Positions 24,551 to 35,692 are shown, counted from the stretch's first letter. The stretch is 64,000 bases of DNA from an uncultured Pelagibacteraceae bacterium (GCA_902593845.1 CACJJV010000004.1:29325-93324), one strand, 5' to 3'. The notes: generated from the sequence alone by a model not told the origin. A program made the numbers and translations.

Positions 24551-25750
24551 ATGAAAAAAAAACAAAAAAAATCAAAAAAAAAGTCAAAAACTAAAAAGAA
24601 AAATAAAGTTAACAAAGCTAAAAGAAAAATAAATAAAATTAGAAAAAGTTCTAAAAAACAAAGAAAAAACAAGTTTGTTAAAAAAAAGAAAAAAAATAAG
24701 TCTAAAAAACTCAAAAAAATAAATTATCAGCCAAAAATAAAAAAAAAACAGAAAGATAGCCTAGTCTTGAAACTAGTTAAATTTCAATTATCTCTCAAAC
24801 CTCAATTTAATTTCAAATTTAATTTTGGTTTGGAAAAAAGCATTCAGAGTTTTTTTGACAAGATTTCAGAGATAATTTCTAATTATAAGGTGTTAAAAAC
24901 CTTTGAAAAAAGAAGAATAAAAATAGAAAAAATTGAAAGAGAAAGAAAAGAAAAAATCGAAGAAGCAGAGAAGAAAAAAGAAGAAGAAAATTTAAGATTA
25001 AAGCTGAGAGAGCAAACGCTAAGAGAAGAGGAAAGATTAGAAAAACAGAGAACGAAAGATATAAAATTATTTTTAAGAAAAGAACAAGCACTTTTAAGAA
25101 TCGAACAAGCAGAAAAGCAAAAACAATTTTTAAAACAATTAAGATTAGATAAACAAATTGAAAAATTCAGAATAAGAGAAGTTAAAGAACTAGAAAAACT
25201 TGAGAAAATTTCCCTAAAAGAAAAAAGAGAAGATTATTCTGGACTACAAGAGAGAATCGAGAAACTTAAAGAAAAATACAGATTACTCAGAGATCAAAAA
25301 ATCAAGGAAAGAGTTGAGGCGCTAGGTGTTAAACTTCAAGGTGACGAAGACAGAGAAACCTTATTAGAAAAAGAAAAAGAATATACATTAGCAAGACAAA
25401 AAGTTGAATTTGCACTTGAGAGCTTTTATAGAAGTGCAAGTAGTTTAGTATTTCAACTCAATAAAAGACATATTACCCGAGACATGTCTATTTTTCGATG
25501 CATAGATAGACGATTTGAAACTGGAGAGGTTTTTATTAAATGGGACGAATCATCAGATGATGAGTGGTTATTATTAATTTATATCAAAAATAATTCTCCA
25601 GATGAAGGAATTGTCATTGAGGATAAAACAAACCCTGAAAAAAATCTTTCCCATGAGTTTAGAAATGTGGACATCTTTAAAGCTTCAGACACTATGGTAG
25701 ACTCTTTAACACAGCTCATTGCAAGGAAAAGAGCCAAAAATAATAATTAA
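24551..25750 (+). CDS. lysine-rich coiled-coil protein of unknown function
   Basis: 399 residues in three parts. About half of residues 1-70 are lysine, with no hydrophobic or signal-like run. Residues about 110-280 are charged and heptad-like (long E/K/R/Q/L helices), a probable coiled coil. Residues about 290-395 look globular, starting ALESFYRSASSLVF and holding RCIDRRFETGEVFIKW and DEWLLLIYIKN. I recognise no family. The basic tail could bind nucleic acid or acidic membrane lipids, but that is a guess. A small membrane protein gene follows after 30 bases and may be its partner. Confidence 0.7.
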   Translation: MKKKQKKSKKKSKTKKKNKVNKAKRKINKIRKSSKKQRKNKFVKKKKKNKSKKLKKINYQPKIKKKQKDSLVLKLVKFQLSLKPQFNFKFNFGLEKSIQSFFDKISEIISNYKVLKTFEKRRIKIEKIERERKEKIEEAEKKKEEENLRLKLREQTLREEERLEKQRTKDIKLFLRKEQALLRIEQAEKQKQFLKQLRLDKQIEKFRIREVKELEKLEKISLKEKREDYSGLQERIEKLKEKYRLLRDQKIKERVEALGVKLQGDEDRETLLEKEKEYTLARQKVEFALESFYRSASSLVFQLNKRHITRDMSIFRCIDRRFETGEVFIKWDESSDDEWLLLIYIKNNSPDEGIVIEDKTNPEKNLSHEFRNVDIFKASDTMVDSLTQLIARKRAKNNN

Positions 25751-25780
25751 ACATTTATATTTAATTAGATATTATCTTGT

Positions 25781-26074
25781 ATGATTTTAGGATCTGCCTT
25801 TTTAATAATTTTATATTTAATTTTCAGATACATTATTGCGTGGATCACATATTATAATAATTTAGACCCAAGACTTGGTGAAAGCACCTGGCGATTTACT
25901 TATGATTATCCAGTAGTCGGCGAGAGAGATATTTCTGATTTGGATGATAAGGATTTTGTTAGGTTAAGAAGAAAAAAAAATAAAATTATATTACTAATGT
26001 ACTCAATAGTCTTAGTAATGTTTGTATCCTCCATGTCTTTATTAAGTAAATTTTTATTATTTTTCACAAGTTAG
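25781..26074 (+). CDS. small membrane protein of unknown function
   Basis: 97 residues with a hydrophobic segment at each end (about 2-22 and 68-95). The central loop is soluble and charged, holding WRFTYDYPVVGERDISDLDD, then a basic patch RRKKNK just before the second helix. That charge pattern suggests the loop is cytoplasmic at least on its basic side. No family is recognised. It follows the lysine-rich coiled-coil gene by 30 bases and overlaps the convergent DUF393 gene by 11 bases at its 3' end. Confidence 0.65.
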   Translation: MILGSAFLIILYLIFRYIIAWITYYNNLDPRLGESTWRFTYDYPVVGERDISDLDDKDFVRLRRKKNKIILLMYSIVLVMFVSSMSLLSKFLLFFTS

Positions 26075-26420
26075 ATTTTTTAAGTTGCTTTTTATTTTTT
26101 AAGTAAAGAATAAAGGCTACTATTTCATATACAACTGAAAATATATTAAAGATGATTGGTAATTTAAAAAATTTATAGAGAAATTTATATTTGGGCATTT
26201 TTTTCCATAATAATAAAAACGCCTCTGCACCTCCTAAAACTTTCTCACCATCTTTGATATGAAGCCTTCTTAAAAGTTGTTTACTGTCTTTAGAAGTTTC
26301 CTTTTCAGCCAACTCATTATCTGTAATATCAACCCAATCGATTTCATCTATTTTTTCTTTTTTATAAAGATCAATTTCGGCCTTACAAATTTTACAAGAA
26401 TTATTAAAATAAACTTTCAT
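26064..26420 (-). CDS. DCC-type thiol-disulfide oxidoreductase family protein (DUF393)
   Basis: 118 residues. The start MKVYFNNSCKICKAEIDLYK has the CxxC of the DCC family (C9 and C12; usually DxxCxxC, here NSCKIC). WVDITDNE and GGAEAFLLLWKKMPKYKFLY match the family's second half, which usually includes GxxAF and a hydrophobic tail; here the C-terminus is also hydrophobic with a basic end. Members have a thioredoxin-like fold and are predicted redox proteins; few have been studied. It is a single minus-strand gene between two plus-strand units. Confidence 0.8.
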   Translation of the reverse strand: MKVYFNNSCKICKAEIDLYKKEKIDEIDWVDITDNELAEKETSKDSKQLLRRLHIKDGEKVLGGAEAFLLLWKKMPKYKFLYKFFKLPIIFNIFSVVYEIVAFILYLKNKKQLKKSNL

Positions 26421-26505
26421 AATAAGTGAATTTATTACTAATTTGTCTCAGATATGTACATGCGTAAAATACTCTAGTTGAAAATTTTATGAAACAATCT
26501 ATTTA

Positions 26506-27927
26506 ATGTCTCTTATGAGTAATTTCTTTGAAAAATCTGACGTATCTAGAAAAGAGGCTGAAAGCATTATTTCTGACACTTTGCAAAAATGTGATGATGG
26601 CGAATTGTATTTGGAAAATTCAAAATCTGAGTCAATATTGTTAGATGATAACAAAATTAAAAATTCCAGTTATAATTCAGATTTAGGATTTGGTTTTAGA
26701 GCTATATCTGATGAAGTGGTTGCTTATTCTCATTCTAATGAGATTTCTAAGAACTCTTTAAAACAATCTTCAGAAAATTTAAAGTCAACATTAAAATCTG
26801 TCAAAGGTACTTACAACCATGAAATTCCTAAATCAAATAAAAAGTATTATGACAATATTAATCCTATTGAGCAAAAATCTCTTAATAAAAAAATTAAAAT
26901 ATTGAACGATGTAAATGATTATTTACGATCTAAAGGTGATAAAGTTAAACAAGTTACAGCTAATTTTTTGGGAGAGCAAAAGTCTGTAGAAATAATTAGA
27001 TCTGGTGGAGAGACTTTGTCAGATGTCCGTCCTTTAGTAAGGTTTAATGTGTCAGTTATGGTGGAGAAAGATGGCAGAAAAGAAACAGGTGTATACGGTG
27101 TTGGTGGAAGACAATCTTACGACTCATATTTGAAAGATGAGAATTGGAAAAGTGTTTGCGATGAAGCTTTAAGGATAGCATCAGTGAATTTAGAGAGTAA
27201 ACCCGCTCCAGCAGGTGAGATGAAAGTTGTACTCGGACCTGGGTGGCCTGCAATATTAATTCATGAGGCCGTTGGTCATGGTTTAGAGGGAGATTTTAAT
27301 AGAAAGAAAACTTCAGCATTTCATAATCTAATGGGCCAAAAAGTTGCAAGTGAGGGAGTTACAATTATTGATGATGGTACCATTGATAAAAGAAGAGGCA
27401 GTCTTACAATTGACGATGAGGGGACACCAACAGAAAAAACTGTTTTAATTGAAAATGGAATTTTAAAAAATTTTATGCAAGACAGGCTCAATGCACGTTT
27501 GATGAAAACAAGATCTACTGGTAGCGGAAGAAGAGAAAACTATAGACATATAGTTCTACCAAGAATGAGAAACACGATGATGCTAAGCGGTAAGCAAACC
27601 CAAGAAGAAATGATTAAAGCAGTCGACAAAGGTATTTTCGCAGTAAGTTTTGGTGGTGGACAAGTTGACATTACATCTGGAAAATTTGTATTTAATTGCA
27701 CTGAAGCTTATGAAATTGTTAATGGCAAAATTGGATCACCAATTAAGGGTGCAACATTAATTGGAGATGGTCCTTCAATTTTAAAAGAAGTCTCTATGGT
27801 AGGAAATGATATGATGATGGACCCTGGAATTGGAACATGTGGTAAAGCTGGACAGGGTGTCCCCGTAGGTGTAGCGCAGCCATCTATATTAATAAATAAG
27901 ATGACTGTGGGTGGTACAAAACTTTAA
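26506..27927 (+). CDS. tldD: metalloprotease TldD
   Basis: 473 residues. The zinc site is HEAVGHGLEGDF with H253, E254 and H258, the family's HExxxH motif. A glycine-rich C-terminal region ends GTCGKAGQGVPVGVAQPS, as in TldD. TldD and TldE form a heterodimer that threads and degrades unstructured peptides and processes modified peptides such as microcin B17; here it more likely works in peptide turnover. TldE starts immediately after its stop codon. An 85-base region upstream (26421-26505) is the probable promoter area. Confidence 0.95.
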   Translation: MSLMSNFFEKSDVSRKEAESIISDTLQKCDDGELYLENSKSESILLDDNKIKNSSYNSDLGFGFRAISDEVVAYSHSNEISKNSLKQSSENLKSTLKSVKGTYNHEIPKSNKKYYDNINPIEQKSLNKKIKILNDVNDYLRSKGDKVKQVTANFLGEQKSVEIIRSGGETLSDVRPLVRFNVSVMVEKDGRKETGVYGVGGRQSYDSYLKDENWKSVCDEALRIASVNLESKPAPAGEMKVVLGPGWPAILIHEAVGHGLEGDFNRKKTSAFHNLMGQKVASEGVTIIDDGTIDKRRGSLTIDDEGTPTEKTVLIENGILKNFMQDRLNARLMKTRSTGSGRRENYRHIVLPRMRNTMMLSGKQTQEEMIKAVDKGIFAVSFGGGQVDITSGKFVFNCTEAYEIVNGKIGSPIKGATLIGDGPSILKEVSMVGNDMMMDPGIGTCGKAGQGVPVGVAQPSILINKMTVGGTKL

Positions 27928-29244
27928 ATGGTTAAAGATCAAGAATTTTTAGAGACAAAAGCATCATATTGTTTGGGTTTAGCAAAGAAATTAGGTGCAA
28001 CAGACTCAAGTGTGGTTGTAAAAAATTCAGTTTCTGAAACTGTAAATTTTAGAAATAAAAAATTGGATGAAGCTAATAGATCAGATGATCTAGGCATAAG
28101 TATCACTACTTACATTGGTAAAAAAAAATCGTCAATATCTTCCTCTAATTTGCTTAATGATAATTTAAATATTTTGATTGAAAAATGTATTGAGACTACA
28201 AAAAATACACCTGAGGATGAATTTAATTCTTTACCGGACAGAGATTTATTTGCAAAAGAAGTTAAAGACCTAAATATTTATGATCAAACTCACATAGAAA
28301 ATAATCAAAAAATAGAATATCTAAAAAAATTAGAGGCTGCAGCTTCCAACGATAAAAAAATTGTTAATACTGAGTCTAGTTTTACTCAAAATAAATCTAA
28401 TTTTGTTTTAGCTAATAGTGAAGGTTTTTGCGATGGTTACAAATCATCTTCATTTACAGCATCAAGTGTAACAGTTGCAAAAGATGAAGAAAGCATGGAA
28501 AGAGATTATGAATATTCTAGTAAATGTTTTCTTAAAGACCTAGATGATGCAGATGAATTAGGTAAAATTGCTGCTAATCAAACTATTAGAAAATTAAGTC
28601 CAAAAAAAATTGGGAGTGAGGAAATTGCTATAATTTTTGATAAAAGAATAGCTAAGGGAGTATTAAATACTTTTGCAAGCGCTATTTCCTCATCAGCAAT
28701 ATCAAGAGGAACTTCTTTTTTAAAAGATAAAGTTAATCAAAAAATATTCTCAGATAAAATTAATGTATTTGACAAACCTGATATGCTCAAAGGATTAGGC
28801 TCAAGAAATTTTGATAGTGAAGGGGTAAAAACCGATACACTTAAATTAGTGGATCAAGGAATTTTGAAACATTATCTGATTGATACTTACAATGGAAAAA
28901 AATTAAATCTTAAATCTAATGGAAGATGTGGAGGAACAAGTAATCTTTATTTTGAAAATGGAAATATTAGTTTTAAAGATTTACTGAATTCAAATTCAAA
29001 AAGTCTTTATATTACAGAAACCATAGGACATGGAAGTAATATTGTGACTGGAGATTACTCAGTTGGAGCGACCGGGTTTTTAATTGAAAATGGTGAGTTT
29101 AAATATCCAATAAATGAAATTACTATAGCAGGTAATTTTAAAGACATGTTTCAAAATATTACCTTAGCAAATGATTTGGAGTTCAAATATGCAACTAACT
29201 CACCAACCATGTTAATAGAGGGAATGGTTGTTGCTGGTAAATGA
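27928..29244 (+). CDS. tldE: metalloprotease subunit TldE/PmbA
   Basis: 438 residues. It shares the TldD/PmbA fold but lacks the HExxxH zinc motif, as expected for the non-catalytic partner. The IFDKRIAKGVL segment and SNLYFENGNISF plus GDYSVGATGFLIENG near the C-terminus are typical of PmbA. It starts on the base after the tldD stop, so the subunits are probably made in equal amounts, and its last four bases overlap the next gene (ATGA). Confidence 0.93.
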   Translation: MVKDQEFLETKASYCLGLAKKLGATDSSVVVKNSVSETVNFRNKKLDEANRSDDLGISITTYIGKKKSSISSSNLLNDNLNILIEKCIETTKNTPEDEFNSLPDRDLFAKEVKDLNIYDQTHIENNQKIEYLKKLEAAASNDKKIVNTESSFTQNKSNFVLANSEGFCDGYKSSSFTASSVTVAKDEESMERDYEYSSKCFLKDLDDADELGKIAANQTIRKLSPKKIGSEEIAIIFDKRIAKGVLNTFASAISSSAISRGTSFLKDKVNQKIFSDKINVFDKPDMLKGLGSRNFDSEGVKTDTLKLVDQGILKHYLIDTYNGKKLNLKSNGRCGGTSNLYFENGNISFKDLLNSNSKSLYITETIGHGSNIVTGDYSVGATGFLIENGEFKYPINEITIAGNFKDMFQNITLANDLEFKYATNSPTMLIEGMVVAGK

Positions 29245-30221
29245 GTGAATTTTGTATAATTGGTTCTGGAATATCTGGATCCACAATTGCAAATCTTCTT
29301 AATAAAAAATATTCAGTAATTTTGTTCGATAAAGCAAGAGGTCCTGGAGGTCGCGCATCTTTTAAAAGAATAAAAGGCAAAATAGGTTTTGATCATGGTA
29401 CTCAGTATATTTCACCAAAAACTAAGGAATTTAAAAAATTTACTAAAGATTTAATAAAAAAAAGAATTTTAAAAGTATGGAGAGGCGTACATGTTTTTCT
29501 TAATTCAAAAAAAAAAGAGGATAAAAAACATTTAAAAGTAATTGGTAAAAATGGAAATAATGATATTAGCAAACATTTGCTAAAGAAAATTAATTGTAAC
29601 TATCAGAGTGAATTAAAAAAAATCTATTATAAAAATAAACTCTGGTATTTGTTATTTGACGATGGAAAATTAAGATCTTTTAAAAACTTAATTTTGACTT
29701 GTCCTTTTCCACAATTAAAAAAACTTTCTAAGAAATTTATTAATAACTCCTTTTTAAGAAAATCAATAAAAATGGATGCAAATATTACTACTATGATTGC
29801 AATAAAAAAAAACAAGAATTCAAATAGTAGCTATCTTTTTGATGATCCAATTCTTGGTTGGGCGGGAAATGAAAACTCAAAAAAAAGATTTAAATCAAAA
29901 TATGATTTATGGACTCTTCAAAGTACATTTAAATGGGCAAATAAAAAGATTAATAAAAACAAGAATAACAAAAATGAAAATTCACAAATTATGATCGATA
30001 AATTTTTTAAACTTTCAAATATCAAAAAAACAAAAATTTATTATTCACTCAATCACGGTTGGCGATTCTCTTCAAATTCCAGACCATTTAGAATTAAAAG
30101 TTATTGGGATCCTAAAAAAAGATTAGGTATTTGTGCCGATTGGTTTGTAGGACCTAGATTAGAGTCAGGATGGATAAGTGCACATGATTTATTTAAAAAA
30201 ATCTCAAGAGAAATTAATTAA
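29241..30221 (+). CDS. renalase-like FAD-dependent NAD(P)-binding oxidoreductase
   Basis: 326 residues. The N-terminal dinucleotide-binding motif CIIGSGISGSTIANLL (4-19) is followed by FDKARGPGGRAS and FDHGTQYIS, the signature of bacterial renalase-like and amine-oxidase-like flavoproteins. The C-terminus has GICADWFVGPRLESGWISA, the second FAD-contact region. Bacterial renalase oxidises off-pathway isomers of NAD(P)H; that activity is plausible but unproven. The middle of the protein is very Lys/Asn-rich. It overlaps tldE by four bases and DUF6134 on the other strand by eight. Confidence 0.8.
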   Translation: MSEFCIIGSGISGSTIANLLNKKYSVILFDKARGPGGRASFKRIKGKIGFDHGTQYISPKTKEFKKFTKDLIKKRILKVWRGVHVFLNSKKKEDKKHLKVIGKNGNNDISKHLLKKINCNYQSELKKIYYKNKLWYLLFDDGKLRSFKNLILTCPFPQLKKLSKKFINNSFLRKSIKMDANITTMIAIKKNKNSNSSYLFDDPILGWAGNENSKKRFKSKYDLWTLQSTFKWANKKINKNKNNKNENSQIMIDKFFKLSNIKKTKIYYSLNHGWRFSSNSRPFRIKSYWDPKKRLGICADWFVGPRLESGWISAHDLFKKISREIN

Positions 30222-30894
30222 AATTCTTTAACTTATATTCCCAGTTACCCATTCTTGAATAGGATACTTTTAATATCATTAAATTTTTACGATCATACCA
30301 AATGTCAAAATCTAATCTTTTATCTTTCGGTATACTCATGTCCTTAGACTTCAGTGTAAAATGATCAACGTCATAAACTTTTCCATAAAGATCTATTTTT
30401 TCTTTACCTAAAAAAGTTACCACTTGATCCTTAATACTCCCTGAGATAGGACTTATTTGAGAACCTGCTTGTAAAATTTTGTGATTCCACCAATTTCCAA
30501 TCACGTTATCAGCTGAGGCTTCCCCAATATATGAAGAGCCTTTGATATCAAATTTTTTATTTTTTTGGTCAAATGTTAAATTAACAAACTTCTTTTTGTC
30601 ATTTTGTAAAGTTTTAGAATTATAAGAAACTAATTGATCTTTGAAATATTTTTCTTCACTATAACCCTCAACTTGGAAAACGGTTGCTCCCAAAAGTTTA
30701 ACTGCAAATTTAATTTGATTAGTAACAATAGTTTCTGATCCATTTCTATTAAAAAAATAATGATTATAGCCAATAAGCTCACCATTTCGAAAAATCTCCA
30801 TCTCAATTTTGTTGTATTTAATGTAATGTCCAATATGAGCGATTGAATTTGTTGGATAAATAAAAAGAAATAAAATGACTATAATTTTTTTCAT
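30214..30894 (-). CDS. DUF6134 family secreted protein
   Basis: 226 residues. A signal peptide ends near residue 19 (TNSIAHIG), so the mature protein is probably periplasmic. The body is beta-rich, with GHYIKYNKIEMEIFRNGELIGYN at the start and IDLYGKVYDVDHFTLK and FDIWYDRKNLMILK towards the end, the pattern of DUF6134, found with conserved periplasmic proteins of alphaproteobacteria. No function is established. It faces the YczE-like gene across 50 bases and converges with the flavoprotein gene. Confidence 0.7.
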   Translation of the reverse strand: MKKIIVILFLFIYPTNSIAHIGHYIKYNKIEMEIFRNGELIGYNHYFFNRNGSETIVTNQIKFAVKLLGATVFQVEGYSEEKYFKDQLVSYNSKTLQNDKKKFVNLTFDQKNKKFDIKGSSYIGEASADNVIGNWWNHKILQAGSQISPISGSIKDQVVTFLGKEKIDLYGKVYDVDHFTLKSKDMSIPKDKRLDFDIWYDRKNLMILKVSYSRMGNWEYKLKNFN

Positions 30895-30944
30895 TTAACA
30901 ACTAGTTTAATAGACTTTATTAACAATAGAAATAATTTATTAAA

Positions 30945-31592
30945 ATGTTTTTAAGAATTAAGAAAATACCAAGGGTCAATTGGAGCTCAGATAAGCCTTA
31001 TAACTTTAAACCAAAATTCTCTACGTTCTTTTTTTTATGTTTTGGCTTGATGTTATTTGGTCTTGGAGAAGGTCTATTAATCGTATCTTTTACTGGCGCT
31101 TCTCCATGGAGTGTTTTAGCACAAGGTATTTCTTTAAATGTTAATTTGAGTATAGGAACAATAACATTTTTGATTAGTGTTGCAGTTTTAATTTTGTGGA
31201 TACCGCTTGGTCAAAAACCAGGGATGGGAACAATACTTAATGCAATCATTATTGCATTAATGATTGATCTTTGTATAAAATTTGTTCCAACCCCATCTAA
31301 TTACTTTAATCAATTAATTCTGGCAATAATTTCGGTAATAACCGTTGGGATTGGTGGAGGTATTTATTTAGTATCTAATCTTGGAGCTGGACCAAGAGAT
31401 GGTTTGATGATTGGTCTCCAAAAAAAAACAAATTTACCAGTTGCTGCAGTAAGAGCATTTTTAGAGATCTCTGTTGTTAGTATTGGATGGTACTTAGGTG
31501 GAACTGTGGGTGTAGGAACTTTATTATTTGCTTTTGGTATCGGTCCTTGTGTTGCCTTAGGCCTGTATTTAGTTGATAAAATTTTCGATTAG
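30945..31592 (+). CDS. YczE/YitT-like integral membrane protein
   Basis: 215 residues with about five membrane helices after a cytoplasmic N-terminal tail of about 25 residues. Glycine-rich helix ends GASPWSVLAQGI and NLGAGPRDGLMIGL, spaced as an internal repeat, are the signature of the YczE/YyaS/YitT family. Family members are uncharacterised membrane proteins; some act with transporters or regulators of antibiotic production in Bacillus. Its TAG stop shares bases (TTAG) with the stop of typA on the other strand. Confidence 0.8.
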   Translation: MFLRIKKIPRVNWSSDKPYNFKPKFSTFFFLCFGLMLFGLGEGLLIVSFTGASPWSVLAQGISLNVNLSIGTITFLISVAVLILWIPLGQKPGMGTILNAIIIALMIDLCIKFVPTPSNYFNQLILAIISVITVGIGGGIYLVSNLGAGPRDGLMIGLQKKTNLPVAAVRAFLEISVVSIGWYLGGTVGVGTLLFAFGIGPCVALGLYLVDKIFD

Positions 31593-33415
31593 GCTGCAGC
31601 GCCTGACTTTTCACTTCTCTTTCTTTCATGTGGATCAAGAATTGCTTTTCTTAATCTACAAGAGTCTGGAGTAATTTCTAAAGCTTCATCAGTATTTAAC
31701 ATACTCAATTGTTCAGCAATGGACATTTTTCTTACGGGTGTTAGAACAACATTTTCATCTGTACCTTGAGTTCTCATATTAGTTAATTTTTTGCCCTTCA
31801 TAACATTAATAATCATATCTCCAGGTTTAGGAGATAATCCCACAATCATACCTGGATAAACAGGATCATTATGAGTTACAAACATCTCGCCTCTAGCCTG
31901 CAAATTGAATATTGCAAATGCGACTGCTTTTCCTTGTTCCATTGAAATAAGTGCACCGTTTCTTCTACCTTCCATTTCACCCTCAAATGGTCCGTACTTA
32001 TGAAAAATTCTGTTAATTACACCATTACCTTTTGTAAGTGTCAAAAACCGACTTGTGTATCCCATTAAACCTCTTGTCGGCGCATGAAAGATTAATCTTT
32101 TTTTATTTTTACCAGTATCTTTTAATTCTATTAATTTACCTTTTCTTCTATTCATTGTGTCTATAATTTTTGATGAATGTTCCTCGTCTAGATCCATAGT
32201 TATTTCCTCTATTGGCTCAAGTTTGTTACCATTTTCATCCTTTTTATAGAGAACTTTTGGGGGACTAACAGTCATTTCAAAACCCTCTCTTCTCATTTGA
32301 GTGAGTAAAATTTCTAACATTAATTCACCTCGACCACTTACGACAAAAGAGTCGTTACCTTCATTTTCTGCAAAAGTAATTCCAACATTATTCTGTGCTT
32401 CTTGAAGCAATCTATCTCTTATTTGAGTACTTGTAAGTTTTTTACCTTCAGTTCCTGCAAGAGGAGATGTGTTTACAGTAATGGTAATAGACATTGTTGG
32501 TGGATCGATTGGAGTAGCTTTAATAGGATCATTTACCTCAAGATCACAAATTGTGTCAGCAACATTTGCTTTTTCTAAACCAGCAACAACCACAATATCT
32601 CCAGCCTCACCGATTTCGATTGGCACTTTTTTTGTGCCCTCATATCTAAAAATTTTAGTAAGTCTTCCTTCATCTACTTTTTCACCTTTTAGATTTATTG
32701 CCTTGATGGATTGATTAGCTTTTGCAGTTCCCTGAGCAATTCTTCCAACTAAGCTTCTCCCTAAAAAATTGTCTGCATAAAGAAGAGTAGACAACATCGC
32801 AAAGGGTTTTGTTTTATCAAATTCAGCTGGTTTTACATGTTCAATAATTTGATCTAATAAAGGATTTAAATTCTCCCTAGGACCATCAATTTCTTTATCA
32901 GCCCAACCAGATCTCCCACTTGCATATAAAACAGGAAAGTCTAATTGTTCTTCATTTGCGTCTAAACTTACAAATAAATCAAAAGTTTCATCTAAAACGT
33001 CATTAGCTCTTTGATCTGATTTGTCCAATTTATTTATTATTACGATTGGTTTTAAACCTTGTTTTAGAGCTTTAGATAATACAAATTTTGTTTGAGGCAT
33101 AACACCTTCAGCAGAGTCAATCAAAAGTAATGCGCCATCCGCCATGCTTAAAACTCTCTCAACTTCTGCTGCGAAATCACGGTGACCTGGTGTATCAATA
33201 ATATTTATTCTTGAATTTTTCCAATTAATAGACGCAGGCTTTGCTAAAATTGTTATCCCTCTTTCTTTCTCAAGTTCACCTGAATCCATTAATCTTTCGT
33301 CAACAACTTCATTTTCCCTAAATGAGCCACTTTGTTTCATCAGATTATCAATTAAGGTAGTCTTTCCATGATCAACGTGAGCGATTATAGTGATGTTTCT
33401 AATATCTTTGTTCAT
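31589..33415 (-). CDS. typA: ribosome-binding GTPase TypA/BipA
   Basis: 608 residues. The GTPase motifs are AHVDHGKTTL (G1), DTPGHRDF (G3) and NKLDK (G4), followed by EF-Tu-like domain 2, EF-G-like domains III and V, and the TypA-specific C-terminal domain from about 480 (the GTDENVVLTP region). TypA acts on the ribosome in 50S assembly and in translation of stress genes, especially in the cold. A short AGGA lies just before the ATG. It is preceded on the same strand by a 38-codon ORF and the chaperonin genes. Confidence 0.96.
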   Translation of the reverse strand: MNKDIRNITIIAHVDHGKTTLIDNLMKQSGSFRENEVVDERLMDSGELEKERGITILAKPASINWKNSRINIIDTPGHRDFAAEVERVLSMADGALLLIDSAEGVMPQTKFVLSKALKQGLKPIVIINKLDKSDQRANDVLDETFDLFVSLDANEEQLDFPVLYASGRSGWADKEIDGPRENLNPLLDQIIEHVKPAEFDKTKPFAMLSTLLYADNFLGRSLVGRIAQGTAKANQSIKAINLKGEKVDEGRLTKIFRYEGTKKVPIEIGEAGDIVVVAGLEKANVADTICDLEVNDPIKATPIDPPTMSITITVNTSPLAGTEGKKLTSTQIRDRLLQEAQNNVGITFAENEGNDSFVVSGRGELMLEILLTQMRREGFEMTVSPPKVLYKKDENGNKLEPIEEITMDLDEEHSSKIIDTMNRRKGKLIELKDTGKNKKRLIFHAPTRGLMGYTSRFLTLTKGNGVINRIFHKYGPFEGEMEGRRNGALISMEQGKAVAFAIFNLQARGEMFVTHNDPVYPGMIVGLSPKPGDMIINVMKGKKLTNMRTQGTDENVVLTPVRKMSIAEQLSMLNTDEALEITPDSCRLRKAILDPHERKRSEKSGAAA

Positions 33416-33500
33416 AAATCCTGGCTCTTATACCTTAAAATTTTTTTTTGAAAACTTTAAAAAAACCAATAAACATTAGGATTTTGATCAAAAAATGTTG

Positions 33501-33617
33501 TTATTTTGTTTTTTTTGCCTTTTCTCTTTTTAATCTTCTTTTTTCTTTTAGTGTAAATTTAGGTTTTTTATTAACACTTGAGTCTCTGAACGATTTTCCA
33601 CTGTATCTTTTTGACAT
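33501..33617 (-). CDS. 38-residue basic peptide, possible conserved small protein
   Basis: An open frame of 38 codons between groEL and typA on the same strand. The product is very basic: it starts MSKRYSGKSFRDSS and ends in a helix-like Lys/Arg run (EKRRLKREKAKK). The composition resembles small ribosome-associated or RNA-binding peptides, but I recognise no family. No good Shine-Dalgarno sequence is visible. It begins 20 bases after the groEL terminator and stops 85 bases before typA. In an AT-rich genome with no other gap this size, preservation of the frame suggests a real gene. Confidence 0.5.
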   Translation of the reverse strand: MSKRYSGKSFRDSSVNKKPKFTLKEKRRLKREKAKKTK

Positions 33618-33636
33618 TGTCTTATTTTAATATTTC

Positions 33637-33666
33637 AAAAAAAAAGGCCATCAAAAGATGGCCTTT
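33637..33666 (-). terminator. rho-independent terminator of groES-groEL
   Basis: A perfect ten-base stem AAAGGCCATC/GATGGCCTTT (33643-33652 and 33657-33666) with an AAAA loop, followed on the minus strand by a run of T (bases 33645-33637). It lies about 25 bases beyond the groEL stop and is the clearest terminator in the window. Confidence 0.92.
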
Positions 33667-33690
33667 AAATTTTTTATATTAGAGGTTGGG

Positions 33691-35370
<1,680 letters not shown>

Positions 35371-35375
35371 TTATA

Positions 35376-35666
35376 CTATTTGCTTGAAACTCCCATAATG
35401 TCTGACTCTTTCATTATGCTGTATTCCTTGCCATCAATTTTAACTTCGGTTCCTGACCATTTGCCAAATAAAACTTTATCTCCAACTTTTACATCCATTG
35501 GTACCGTTTTGCCGTCTTCAGTTTTTGCACCACCACCAACTGCAACTACTTTGCCTTCTTGAGGTTTTTCCTGTGCTGTGTCAGGTATGATTATTCCACC
35601 AGCAGTTTTTTCACTGCTATCTAAAACTTCTATTAAAACTCTATCGTGTAATGGTCTAAATTTCAT
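35376..35666 (-). CDS. groES: co-chaperonin GroES (10 kDa subunit)
   Basis: 96 residues. The N-terminal [14 protein letters not shown], the mobile-loop region [20 protein letters not shown] and the [15 protein letters not shown] strand are standard GroES. It caps the GroEL cavity in an ATP-dependent cycle. AAGGAG (35672-35677, minus strand) lies five bases before the ATG, an unusually strong ribosome-binding site for this window and consistent with high expression. The leader from the predicted start site is only about 20 bases. Confidence 0.98.
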   Translation of the reverse strand: MKFRPLHDRVLIEVLDSSEKTAGGIIIPDTAQEKPQEGKVVAVGGGAKTEDGKTVPMDVKVGDKVLFGKWSGTEVKIDGKEYSIMKESDIMGVSSK

Positions 35667-35692
35667 AAATTCTCCTTATTAATATGGACTTC

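Noticed and set aside
24879..25091. Hydrophobic 70-residue frame on the minus strand in the coiled-coil gene
   Set aside because: A Phe/Leu-rich reading is the necessary antisense of Lys/Glu codons; no start signal or neighbour supports it.
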